Assembly: GCA_950073835.1 (NCBI GenBank)
Contig: CATMRP010000032.1
Location: 1 to 35,651 of the forward strand
From: an uncultured Alteromonadaceae bacterium
Lineage (GTDB): Bacteria > Pseudomonadota > Gammaproteobacteria > Enterobacterales > Alteromonadaceae
Length of the DNA: 35,651 nucleotides
Direction of reading: 5' to 3'
The notes beneath the pieces were generated by a model that worked only from the letters and a program-made list of their open reading frames with translations, was not told where the DNA came from and made no database searches. Below, piece by piece: positions 23,288 to 31,064 of this stretch. Position 1 is the first letter of the stretch. Every line of letters starts with the position of its first letter. Both the position numbers and the translations under genes were made by a program.

Positions 23288-25546
23288 TTAAAAATACAGG
23301 TAGGACACGCTCAGTTTCATACTGCGAGGCATGATGTATCGACCGTTGGGAGCCGCTGGATTACGCGGATCTCCTTCGGTGATGCCTTGTTCGTCAGTCA
23401 GGTTATCTACTGAAAATTGCACACGCACTGAATCAGTAGGCTCCAGCGTTAAACCAACGTCGATTTTTTCATAGCCTTCCAGCACAATGGTATTTTCATT
23501 GTCACCAAACCGGTCATCCACTGCGGAGAGGGTACCGTAGAGTGTGGCATACATATCTGCAATTTCGAAATCATAGCTTGGGGTAAGGCGAACCTGCCAG
23601 CCTGGCTGGCGTTGGGCTTCGTTACCTTCATTGGTGGCACTGGCAGTAATTTCAGTTTCCTGCAGTGTAGCATTCACACTTAACGAGAAACCCGAGTCGT
23701 GACTGTAGCGACCATCCAGTTCGATACCGTATGCTTCGTTAGTTAAAATTTCAGCTGGCGCACCGGGGCGACGGACAAAAGTATCGCCTTTCACTTCGTT
23801 TGCAAAAGCGGTAGCAAAAAACTGGATACTGTCATTCATGAATTTGTAGCCGAGCTCACCCTGGGTGACTTCCCGGATCATGTCATTGCCGCCAGTGTAA
23901 GCGTTCCAATTGTCACGAAAATCATCGAAGTATGGCATTTTGTAACCACGGTTCATGCGGACAAATACACCGCTGGTATCATTCAGTGCGTAGTTGGCGC
24001 CAAGGGTCCAGGACGTTTTTGTTTCATCATACTGAAGTGCTTTCGTGATGACTCCATCGAGATCTTCATCAACAGAATAGTTCACTTCATGGTTTTCGCG
24101 GCGTAAGCCCAGATCGATGCTGAGGTCGGTTGTAGCATACCAGGTACCGGTCGCATAAAATGCCAGAGTGCTGGCATCGCCAACCGAGCTGATATCGTAG
24201 TTAAAGTCACAGCCTTCAGCACTGGTATTACACGCAATACCGTCAAGCAGCTCACCGCCTGGTACCAACACGTGGTAGGCGGTATTCCCAATGCTCCACC
24301 AATCGTTAGCTTTGGTTGTGGCACTGTAGATCCCGACTGAGGCGTCAAAGTCATCCCAGCTTTTTGCTACGGCTAAATCATTGGTGAATGCTTCAATATC
24401 CTTAAGAACCACCCAGCGGCCGATTTGTTGTATCGGTGTGTCACCCTCATAAACAGTGCCGGTTACAGCACCTACCGCCGATTCGCCGTTATCCGCCACA
24501 TCGGCAACCGTCATGGCAGAGCCCGCAGGTACCAGGCCAAGAGTGTTGGCCTGACCTTTTGTCAGACTAAAGCGATCAATCAAAGACCAGTCGTTAGGTA
24601 ATTGAATTTTTAAACTACCGCCGCTTACATGACCATCCCAGCCACGGCCGTCACCAAAATCAAAAGATTCTGTTGTGTTATCGGGTCCGTAAGTAATAGT
24701 GCCCTGACGATTAAGTGGGCCGATCTGGGTGTAATTGGCGTCAATACCTTGCACGTTTAATGGCGTTGGCAGGTACCAGGTGCCGTGGTCATCCGTCTGA
24801 CGGGTGTAAAGATTGAGTTCGCCATTATCAAAGACTTTGGTGAGATTAATGGTAAACTGATTGCCTTGTTCCGAGCTGAAACCAGCATCACGAATACCTT
24901 CAGAGCTTTTTATATAGCCGCCAACCATGTAATAAAAATCATCGGCTAATGCACCGCTGGCCACCACGTCAATGCGGTTTAAACCGTAGTCTGATACCGT
25001 ATATTTTGCCAGCGCTTCGGTAGCGTCACTGCCTCTTTTCAGGCGAAAGTTTGTGGTAAGCCCGGGCTGACCATTACTTACCACCGGGTTGGGGCCGCCA
25101 CGTAACCCTTCAACCATTTCAATGGTTTCGTCTATACGAAAAAGTTGTGAGTTCTCCAGAAAAGACAGTGTTGAAGCCGGATAAATGGGGGAACCATCCA
25201 GGGCAATGGTTAAGAACGGAGCATCTCCGCCGCCGGGAAAACCGCGTACAAAGACATTGGCGCCAGACTCACCGCCGGAACTTTCAACCCATACGCCAGG
25301 AATTGCTTTTAATAAATCGGCAGTCGACTTCGGAGCAAGTTTCTCAATATCTTTGGCATCAATATTAGTCACCGCAAAACTGGCGTCTATTTTTCTTATA
25401 CCCGCGCCGCCAGGGGTACCACTGACCACAATAATTTCGGTGTTGTCATTGGCAGGTTGTTTAGCTTCTTCCTGTGCCATTGTGGTTTGTGACAGGGCGA
25501 TACTTACCGCACTGGCTAGCAGGCCTTTGGTGAACAACGATTTCAT
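23288..25546 (-). CDS. TonB-dependent outer-membrane receptor, probable trehalose uptake
   Basis: This is a 752-aa receptor from ATG 25544-25546, preceded by AGGAG; the open frame runs 36 codons further upstream, but that part covers the promoter region. The signal peptide is MKSLFTKGLLASAVSIALSQ with cleavage near TMA. A TonB box-like EIIVVSGTPGG is followed by the plug domain (LAPKSTADLLKAIPGVWVES; FVRGFPGGGDAPF) and a barrel ending in LYF. Two LacI-type operators at 25649-25687 lie about 100 bases upstream, and the same operator occurs before the MFS and trehalase genes. I infer that it imports trehalose or a trehalose-containing glycan across the outer membrane. Confidence 0.88.
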   Translation of the reverse strand: MKSLFTKGLLASAVSIALSQTTMAQEEAKQPANDNTEIIVVSGTPGGAGIRKIDASFAVTNIDAKDIEKLAPKSTADLLKAIPGVWVESSGGESGANVFVRGFPGGGDAPFLTIALDGSPIYPASTLSFLENSQLFRIDETIEMVEGLRGGPNPVVSNGQPGLTTNFRLKRGSDATEALAKYTVSDYGLNRIDVVASGALADDFYYMVGGYIKSSEGIRDAGFSSEQGNQFTINLTKVFDNGELNLYTRQTDDHGTWYLPTPLNVQGIDANYTQIGPLNRQGTITYGPDNTTESFDFGDGRGWDGHVSGGSLKIQLPNDWSLIDRFSLTKGQANTLGLVPAGSAMTVADVADNGESAVGAVTGTVYEGDTPIQQIGRWVVLKDIEAFTNDLAVAKSWDDFDASVGIYSATTKANDWWSIGNTAYHVLVPGGELLDGIACNTSAEGCDFNYDISSVGDASTLAFYATGTWYATTDLSIDLGLRRENHEVNYSVDEDLDGVITKALQYDETKTSWTLGANYALNDTSGVFVRMNRGYKMPYFDDFRDNWNAYTGGNDMIREVTQGELGYKFMNDSIQFFATAFANEVKGDTFVRRPGAPAEILTNEAYGIELDGRYSHDSGFSLSVNATLQETEITASATNEGNEAQRQPGWQVRLTPSYDFEIADMYATLYGTLSAVDDRFGDNENTIVLEGYEKIDVGLTLEPTDSVRVQFSVDNLTDEQGITEGDPRNPAAPNGRYIMPRSMKLSVSYLYF

Positions 25547-25648
25547 GGTGTGCTCCTGAAAAATGTTACATTGCATTGTTAAATTATTGCGCGAAACAGG
25601 TATAAAAATTGTTATGCGCATCACAGGTTGGAAACAAAATAAATGCGT

Positions 25649-25664
25649 TTGCAAACGATTGCAA
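25649..25664. promoter_or_regulatory. LacI-type operator 1
   Basis: TTGCAAACGATTGCAA, the reverse complement of TTGCAATCGTTTGCAA, is a near-palindrome with the central CG typical of LacI-family operators. It lies in the divergent region between the receptor and regulator genes. Confidence 0.8.
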
Positions 25665-25671
25665 GAGTAAA

Positions 25672-25687
25672 TTGCAATCGTTTGCGA
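25672..25687. promoter_or_regulatory. LacI-type operator 2
   Basis: TTGCAATCGTTTGCGA is centred 23 bases from operator 1, about two helical turns, so two dimers could bind the same face of the DNA. Confidence 0.8.
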
Positions 25688-25839
25688 AATTTATGTTGTA
25701 TGATGTTAAGAAGGTTTTACACAGTGATTTTGTAGGTTATATTGTGTTAATGGTCGCATTACACCGGTAATGCAGCCTTCTTGTTGACTGGCACAGCAAG
25801 AGATTCAGGAAAGAATAATCATCAAAGAGAATCTATAAA

Positions 25840-26862
25840 TTGGTTTCAGAAACAAAATTAACACTGGCAAAACTTGCAGAGTTAGCTGGCGTATCGACGT
25901 CTACTGCTTCCAGGGCGTTGAAAGACAATCCACTGATCAAAAAAGAGACACGATCGAAAATACAAGCGTTAGCGAAACAACATAATTTTAGTATTAATAC
26001 GGCGGCAAGTCGCTTACGAACTCAGAAAACCCATGTGATTGCAGTTATTCTCAACCTCGTTGATAACACTGAACAAAGCACCACAGATCCTTTTTTACTG
26101 AAGTTGGTTGGCGAATTAAATCAGGCACTTAATGCCAGTGGTTATGAATTGTTATTATCAAATTCTTTCATGGCATCGGATGATTGGGCCAACTATTTTA
26201 TTCGCAGCCAGCGAGCCGACGGTATTCTGGTAATTGGTCAGGGAAAGAGTACCGACAAGATTGATTTGGCCGCGCAAAGCGCTGTTCCCTTGGTTGTGTG
26301 GGGAGATGCCAAAACGAATGCACCGTATCCAATTGTCGGTGGTAACAATTTTGAGGGGGGGTACCGCGCTACCGAACATCTGTTGAGTCAGGGCGCCAGA
26401 CGTATTTTGTTTTTGGGCGATTCTGAGCACGCAGAGATGAGTGAACGTTACAAGGGATACCGGCAAGCGCACGTAGACTCGGGCACTGATGTCGATCCAG
26501 GTTGTAATTGTGCCATTGATATTACATCAGCGGCAGCCTATGCCTACATTAATGAACGCATCAAACAAAGTGGACTCGACTTTGACGGCATCGTGTGTGT
26601 CAGTGACATGGTTGCGCTGGGCGCACTGAAAGCCTTAAAAGAAAGGTATGTGGGTATACCTGGTGACGTCGGTATTGTGGGTTACGATGATATTTCCATT
26701 GCTGAATTAATGCATCCGTCGTTAACCACCATCAGACAAAATACCCAGCAAGCAGCCAAATTAATGGTAATTGAATTATTAAATCAGTTGGAAAACCGCC
26801 CAACTCACAATCAGGTTGTTGAAACCTCATTGATTGTCAGACGCTCAACCCGGCATGAATAG
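25840..26862 (+). CDS. LacI-family transcriptional repressor of the trehalose locus
   Basis: This is a 340-aa protein from a TTG start with AAAGAGA upstream; no in-frame ATG precedes the DNA-binding domain. The helix-turn-helix is at about residues 6-26 (LAKLAELAGVSTSTASRAL), with the hinge-helix region around 50-60. A periplasmic-binding-like sugar domain runs from about 62 to 335 (ADGILVIGQG; VGIVGYDDISIAELMHPSLT). The operator pattern TTGCAATCGTTTGCA found at four places in this locus is the likely binding site. By analogy with other LacI-family repressors it should release DNA when trehalose or a product is bound. It lies between the receptor and transporter genes. Confidence 0.92.
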   Translation: MVSETKLTLAKLAELAGVSTSTASRALKDNPLIKKETRSKIQALAKQHNFSINTAASRLRTQKTHVIAVILNLVDNTEQSTTDPFLLKLVGELNQALNASGYELLLSNSFMASDDWANYFIRSQRADGILVIGQGKSTDKIDLAAQSAVPLVVWGDAKTNAPYPIVGGNNFEGGYRATEHLLSQGARRILFLGDSEHAEMSERYKGYRQAHVDSGTDVDPGCNCAIDITSAAAYAYINERIKQSGLDFDGIVCVSDMVALGALKALKERYVGIPGDVGIVGYDDISIAELMHPSLTTIRQNTQQAAKLMVIELLNQLENRPTHNQVVETSLIVRRSTRHE

Positions 26863-26900
26863 CCTGCACTTGTAAAAAGAAGGCATTAATCGCCGTGTAA

Positions 26901-26939
26901 TTGCAATCGTTTGCATTTTTTGATTCTTAGGTCTACACT
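26901..26939 (+). promoter_or_regulatory. Operator 3 overlapping the MFS-trehalase promoter
   Basis: TTGCAATCGTTTGCAT (26901-26916) contains a possible -35 box TTGCAT (26911-26916). A -10-like TACACT (26934-26939) follows after 17 bases. A repressor bound here would cover the -35 box. Confidence 0.7.
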
Positions 26940-26971
26940 CCTGCCTGAGTTGGTTAACAGAGTGTTTACAC

Positions 26972-28210
26972 ATGGCGCGTTTGATGGTGATTGCCGCAAT
27001 TGCAATCAGTTACTATGTTTTTGCAATACTGCTTAACAGTGTGGGAACTGTTATTCTGCAGTCGATTAACAGTTTTGATATCAGTAAGCCCCAGGCCAGC
27101 ACTTTAGAAGGGTTTAAGGATCTTTCAATAGCTATAGTGTCTTTTCTGATAGCCAGTTTTATCCCTCGGGTTGGGTATAAACTGGCTATACTGGTTGGTC
27201 TGGCGCTGGTTGCATTTGCTTGCGCTATGACCCCATCGATTGCAAGTTTCTGGTTTATTAAGCTGTTATTTGCCTGTATCGGCACTGCTTTTGCGTTGGT
27301 CAAAGTCGCAGTGTATGCCGTCATCGGGCAACTCTCATCGTCAACAAGGCAACATTCCTCTCTCATGAATACCATCGAGGGGATCTTTATGCTGGGCGTG
27401 TTGTCTGGCTATTGGGTATTTGCCGGGTTCATCGACCCTGATAACGATGCTTCAATGGCCTGGCTGAATGTTTACTATTTGCTGGCTGCATTGGTGGGCT
27501 GCGCTTTTGTCGTTGTGTTATTTGCGCCTATTAAACCGGCAGAAAAAGCGCTCAATACAGATATTGCCAGTGAATTTCTCGGTATGCTGCAACTAGCTTA
27601 TAAACCCCTGGTACTGGTCTTTATCTTGTCAATCTTTCTGTATGTGCTCATAGAGCAGGGGATTGGCTCATGGTTGCCGACGTTCAACAAAGAAGTACTG
27701 GGGTTACCAACCCAGGTGAGTATTCAAATCTCGAGCATTTTTGCGATTGCCCTGGCGGTGGGACGTTTAACGGCGGGCGTTGTCCTGACACGGATGCACT
27801 GGTATCCGTTTTTAAATATCTGTCTGGCAGGCATGGCACTAGTGATGCTGCTAAGTTTACCGTTAGCACAAAGTGTATCTGCAAACAGTATCAACAGTTG
27901 GATTGATGCGCCGCTCGCTGCGTATTTGATCCCGTTGATTGGTTTAATGATGGCGCCCATTTACCCGGTGATTAACTCCGTCATGTTAAGCGCACTGCCA
28001 ACCGGTCAGCACGCAGCGATGACAGGCCTGATAGTCGTCTTTTCCGCTCTCGGCGGCACTACAGGATCGATAGTCACGGGTTATATTTTTGACGCCGTGG
28101 GTGGGCAGCGAGCATTTTATCTGTCTTTGGTGCCGATCGGGGCACTGGTAGTCACACTTTTCTTTTTCAACAAGGCGTCATCCTCTCTGGCCGCTAAAGA
28201 GGTGTTATAG
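26972..28210 (+). CDS. MFS transporter, probable trehalose permease
   Basis: This 412-aa inner-membrane protein has about twelve hydrophobic segments and the two-halves layout of the major facilitator superfamily. There is a longer cytoplasmic loop near residue 190 (FAPIKPAEKALNTD). It resembles sugar permeases of the FucP/glucose-galactose type, though I cannot fix the subfamily. The operator at 26901 and the trehalase gene starting 2 bases after its stop point to trehalose as substrate. The ATG at 26972 has only a weak ribosome binding site. No alternative uptake system such as a PTS or ABC transporter is present in the locus. Confidence 0.85.
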   Translation: MARLMVIAAIAISYYVFAILLNSVGTVILQSINSFDISKPQASTLEGFKDLSIAIVSFLIASFIPRVGYKLAILVGLALVAFACAMTPSIASFWFIKLLFACIGTAFALVKVAVYAVIGQLSSSTRQHSSLMNTIEGIFMLGVLSGYWVFAGFIDPDNDASMAWLNVYYLLAALVGCAFVVVLFAPIKPAEKALNTDIASEFLGMLQLAYKPLVLVFILSIFLYVLIEQGIGSWLPTFNKEVLGLPTQVSIQISSIFAIALAVGRLTAGVVLTRMHWYPFLNICLAGMALVMLLSLPLAQSVSANSINSWIDAPLAAYLIPLIGLMMAPIYPVINSVMLSALPTGQHAAMTGLIVVFSALGGTTGSIVTGYIFDAVGGQRAFYLSLVPIGALVVTLFFFNKASSSLAAKEVL

Positions 28211-28212
28211 CA

Positions 28213-29757
28213 ATGCAATCGTTTACCCACAACTGGCGTGACTGCCTGTCGTTTTTTGCCAGTGATTTGTTTAAACAAGTGCAGATGGCTGCGTTGTTTG
28301 CCGACAGCAAGACTTTCGCAGACGCGGTATTAAAATCTGATCTTCAAACTATTCTGGATACCTTCACAGAAGAGCAACGTCGGGCGGCTAAAGAGGGCGT
28401 GGAAGTAGATTTACAGGCATTTGTGGCAACGCATTTTGAGATACCCGACGCAGACAACGCAACAACCGATAAACAATTTGCTAGCGTTGCGCAGTACATC
28501 GAGTTTATGTGGGAGGTGCTTACTCGCACGCCAGATACCCAGCACCAGGATAGTCTGATAGCGTTGACCCGACCGTACATAGTACCCGGTGGCCGCTTCC
28601 GCGAAATCTATTACTGGGATAGCTATTTTACCGCATTGGGCCTGGTCGATGCCGGGCACACCGCTATGGCTGTCAATATGCTCGAAAACTTTATTGATAT
28701 AATTAATGAAGTAGGCTGCGTACCGAATGGCAATCGTGCTTACTATCACTCGCGCAGTCAGCCACCGGTGTTAGCGTTATTCTATGATCTTCTCAAAGAT
28801 GAACTAACCGAAGAACAAAAACGTTATGTCATTGATGGGTTAAAAAAAGAATATGCCTTTTGGATGCAAAGCGGGCCAGGAAATGCCACTTCTGCGCAAA
28901 CCCAAATGCCTGCCGCTACCTTGAGGGTGGTGAGATTACCCTGTGGCGCTGTGCTAAACCGGTATTTTGATACTGAGCCGACACCGCGGCCGGAGTCTTA
29001 TCGCGAAGATATTGAAACTGCCGAGCGGTATGGTGCCAATAAGGAAGACTTTTACCGTAACGTCAGGGCAGCGTGCGAATCAGGCTGGGACTTTAGCTCG
29101 CGCTGGCTAAGTGATCCACAACAACTAGCCAGTATTCGCACCACTGAAATCCTGCCTGTTGACCTTAACGCATTATTGGTGAGCCTCGAGCAGACCCTCG
29201 CGAGCGTTACTGAGGGCGCTGAGCACGACTATTATCATGGTGCGGCGAAGCGCCGCATTCAGGCGATTCAGACTTATCTGTTCAGCGAACAAAAGGGCGG
29301 ATATTTCGATTTTCATTTTCCCAGTTCGCAACAAACTAACGTGGTGTCTGCTGCAATGAGTGTCCCTTTATTTGTAGGGTTCGCGGATAAATCGCAAGCG
29401 CAGACGGTACAAAATACGCTGCGCAGTACCCTGTTAAGAGCGGGCGGTATTGTGACAACGGCGAGTACCACCTCCCAGCAGTGGGACTCGCCGAATGGTT
29501 GGGCACCACTGCAGTTATTTGCCGTAGAGGGACTGCTTAAGTACCATTTTAACCGTGAAGCAGTAGAGATAATGCAACGGTTTTGCCGCACTATTGAAGC
29601 ACACTATGCAAGCAGTGGTGTGTTACTGGAAAAATACAATGTCTGTGAGCCGAACATCAGAGCAGGCGGCGGTGAGTATGACGTGCAGTTTGGTTTTGGC
29701 TGGACCAATGGTGTTTACATTCGCTTTCAGAAATATTTAGCCACTATGATAGCTTAA
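28213..29757 (+). CDS. treF: Cytoplasmic trehalase, GH37 family
   Basis: This 514-aa alpha,alpha-trehalase has no signal peptide, hence TreF-like rather than periplasmic TreA. Signature 1 PGGRFREIYYWDSY lies at 125-138 and signature 2 QWDSPNGWAP at about 423-432. The expected catalytic acid is D293 in ESGWDFSS and the base E488 in GGGEYDVQFGFGWTNG. It hydrolyses trehalose to two glucoses with inversion. It starts 2 bases after the transporter stop, so the two form an operon. A degenerate LacI-type operator overlaps its start codon. Confidence 0.95.
   Translation: MQSFTHNWRDCLSFFASDLFKQVQMAALFADSKTFADAVLKSDLQTILDTFTEEQRRAAKEGVEVDLQAFVATHFEIPDADNATTDKQFASVAQYIEFMWEVLTRTPDTQHQDSLIALTRPYIVPGGRFREIYYWDSYFTALGLVDAGHTAMAVNMLENFIDIINEVGCVPNGNRAYYHSRSQPPVLALFYDLLKDELTEEQKRYVIDGLKKEYAFWMQSGPGNATSAQTQMPAATLRVVRLPCGAVLNRYFDTEPTPRPESYREDIETAERYGANKEDFYRNVRAACESGWDFSSRWLSDPQQLASIRTTEILPVDLNALLVSLEQTLASVTEGAEHDYYHGAAKRRIQAIQTYLFSEQKGGYFDFHFPSSQQTNVVSAAMSVPLFVGFADKSQAQTVQNTLRSTLLRAGGIVTTASTTSQQWDSPNGWAPLQLFAVEGLLKYHFNREAVEIMQRFCRTIEAHYASSGVLLEKYNVCEPNIRAGGGEYDVQFGFGWTNGVYIRFQKYLATMIA
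28214..28227 (+). promoter_or_regulatory. Degenerate LacI-type operator over the treF start
   Basis: TGCAATCGTTTACC matches TGCAATCGTTTGCA at 12 of 14 positions and begins within the ATG of treF. It could be an auxiliary operator or a chance consequence of coding sequence. Confidence 0.4.
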
Positions 29758-29766
29758 CTGCTTTCG

Positions 29767-29961
29767 TTAAACTGTACTGGCATCGTTAAGGTAATAAGCC
29801 AGCCCAAAAAATATCACTGTACGGTCGTTGCAAGTTTCTCTGGCTGAGTCACAATTGCCGGGGATGTTGATGTTTACTCCGGGCACTGGCGCAACGGCGA
29901 TTCCTACACTATATTGCCAATACAGACCAACCCCGATAGTAAAGTCCTTATCCTGTGGTCG
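29767..29961 (-). pseudogene. Probable 3' relic of a beta-barrel-like protein gene
   Basis: The minus strand holds a 64-codon open stretch without a start codon, ending in TAA. It reads DKDFTIGVGLYWQYSVGIAV, then a two-cysteine loop (GNCDSARETCN), then RTVIFFGLAYYLNDAST. Alternating hydrophobic and aromatic residues suggest outer-membrane beta strands. A TGA blocks it at 29962-29964, yet the same frame continues upstream for 12 protein-like codons (YREPTAGGLFA) to another TGA, where the kinase gene on the other strand begins. I interpret it as the tail of a disrupted gene. No family is recognised. Confidence 0.35.
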
Positions 29962-30012
29962 TCAGGCAAACAGCCCCCCCGCAGTTGGCTCACGATATAG
30001 TCAGATACAGAT

Positions 30013-30822
30013 ATGAGTAATAAACAATCAACTTCTCCCTTGGCAGAACCTCAGTCAGTGCTGCAGGAGGCCGTCAGTAACCAAGCGGTAAGTGGTTTAG
30101 TGGCTGGGGTCTCTCACGAAATCAATACGCCTCTCGGTGTCAATATCGGCAATTGCACCTTATTAATTGAATTGCTTGACGAAGTTGCCAATAAATACAA
30201 TAACGGTGCACTGGATGCGGAATCCTTCGGTGAGTTTCTGGATACGGCGAAGGATCTCTCAGCCAGTATGCTAAAAAACATGCGCCGGGCATCAAAGCTA
30301 CTTTCTACCTTTAAGCAGGTGGCAGTAAAAAACACTGAAGAAGCCAGTATGTTGGAGCAGGTAGATATCGCAGAATGTGTTAGTGAGTTTGTTGCTGCTC
30401 ACGGTATGCATAATCAAGCTTCACCAATTATATTCACTGTGCAAATTCCGCCCGGCGCCATAGTTACCACTTATCCTGCAGTGATTACGCAAATACTGAC
30501 GGCGCTAACGTCAAACACTCTGATTCATGGCCTTGGCGTGGGCAAACGTGAACACTGTTGTATAACCTTGTCACTGGCACCCGCAGGGGATGGCTATCAG
30601 TTTAATTTTGCAGATGACGGGGTGGGCGTAAGTGACGAGATACTACCGAAGGTGTTTGATCCGTTTTTCACTACTCGCAGAGGGGCAGGGAATGCCGGTT
30701 TGGGCTTAAGTATTGTGCATAATCTGGTCAGAGAGGTGCTGAAAAGCGAGGTCTATTATGAAAGTCAGCCAGAAAAGGGCTTTAAAGTGTCTTTTAAAAT
30801 CCATAATCTGGCACTTTGTTAG
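30013..30822 (+). CDS. Soluble sensor-less histidine kinase
   Basis: This 269-aa kinase has no membrane segment and no recognisable sensor domain. A HisKA-like dimerisation region carries the His in GVSHEINTPLGVN (about residues 33-45). A HATPase follows with a weak N-box (TALTSNTLIHG), DDGVGV, FDPFFTTRRG and GLGLSIVHNLV. Such short kinases resemble the C-terminal parts of larger 7TM sensor kinases, so this could be a detached module or a kinase that takes input from partner proteins. It lies 242 bases upstream of an MHYT hybrid kinase on the same strand. Its cognate receiver is unknown; the HD-GYP regulator at 34373 is a candidate. Confidence 0.88.
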   Translation: MSNKQSTSPLAEPQSVLQEAVSNQAVSGLVAGVSHEINTPLGVNIGNCTLLIELLDEVANKYNNGALDAESFGEFLDTAKDLSASMLKNMRRASKLLSTFKQVAVKNTEEASMLEQVDIAECVSEFVAAHGMHNQASPIIFTVQIPPGAIVTTYPAVITQILTALTSNTLIHGLGVGKREHCCITLSLAPAGDGYQFNFADDGVGVSDEILPKVFDPFFTTRRGAGNAGLGLSIVHNLVREVLKSEVYYESQPEKGFKVSFKIHNLALC

Positions 30823-31064
30823 TCTAAAAATTAAAGCTAGTGCCTTGTTTTATAGTGTAAATATGGCACCATACTTTGGTGAATAGTATATCTTCACACA
30901 ATTGCTGTACGGCACTGGGTAAGTCATCGGTGTTTGACAAAAGTGGTAAAACTGCGGCAATCTGTCCCGAACGAAGGAAGCTATTTATCTATTATTAATT
31001 GGCTGGCATTAAGCAGGCAGGCTTGGTTAGCATCGATGTATTATAATTATTAAGGCCTTCTGTA

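Noticed and set aside
27670-27960. Open frames on both strands inside the MFS gene
   Set aside because: Shadows of the transporter; no start signal or family resemblance.
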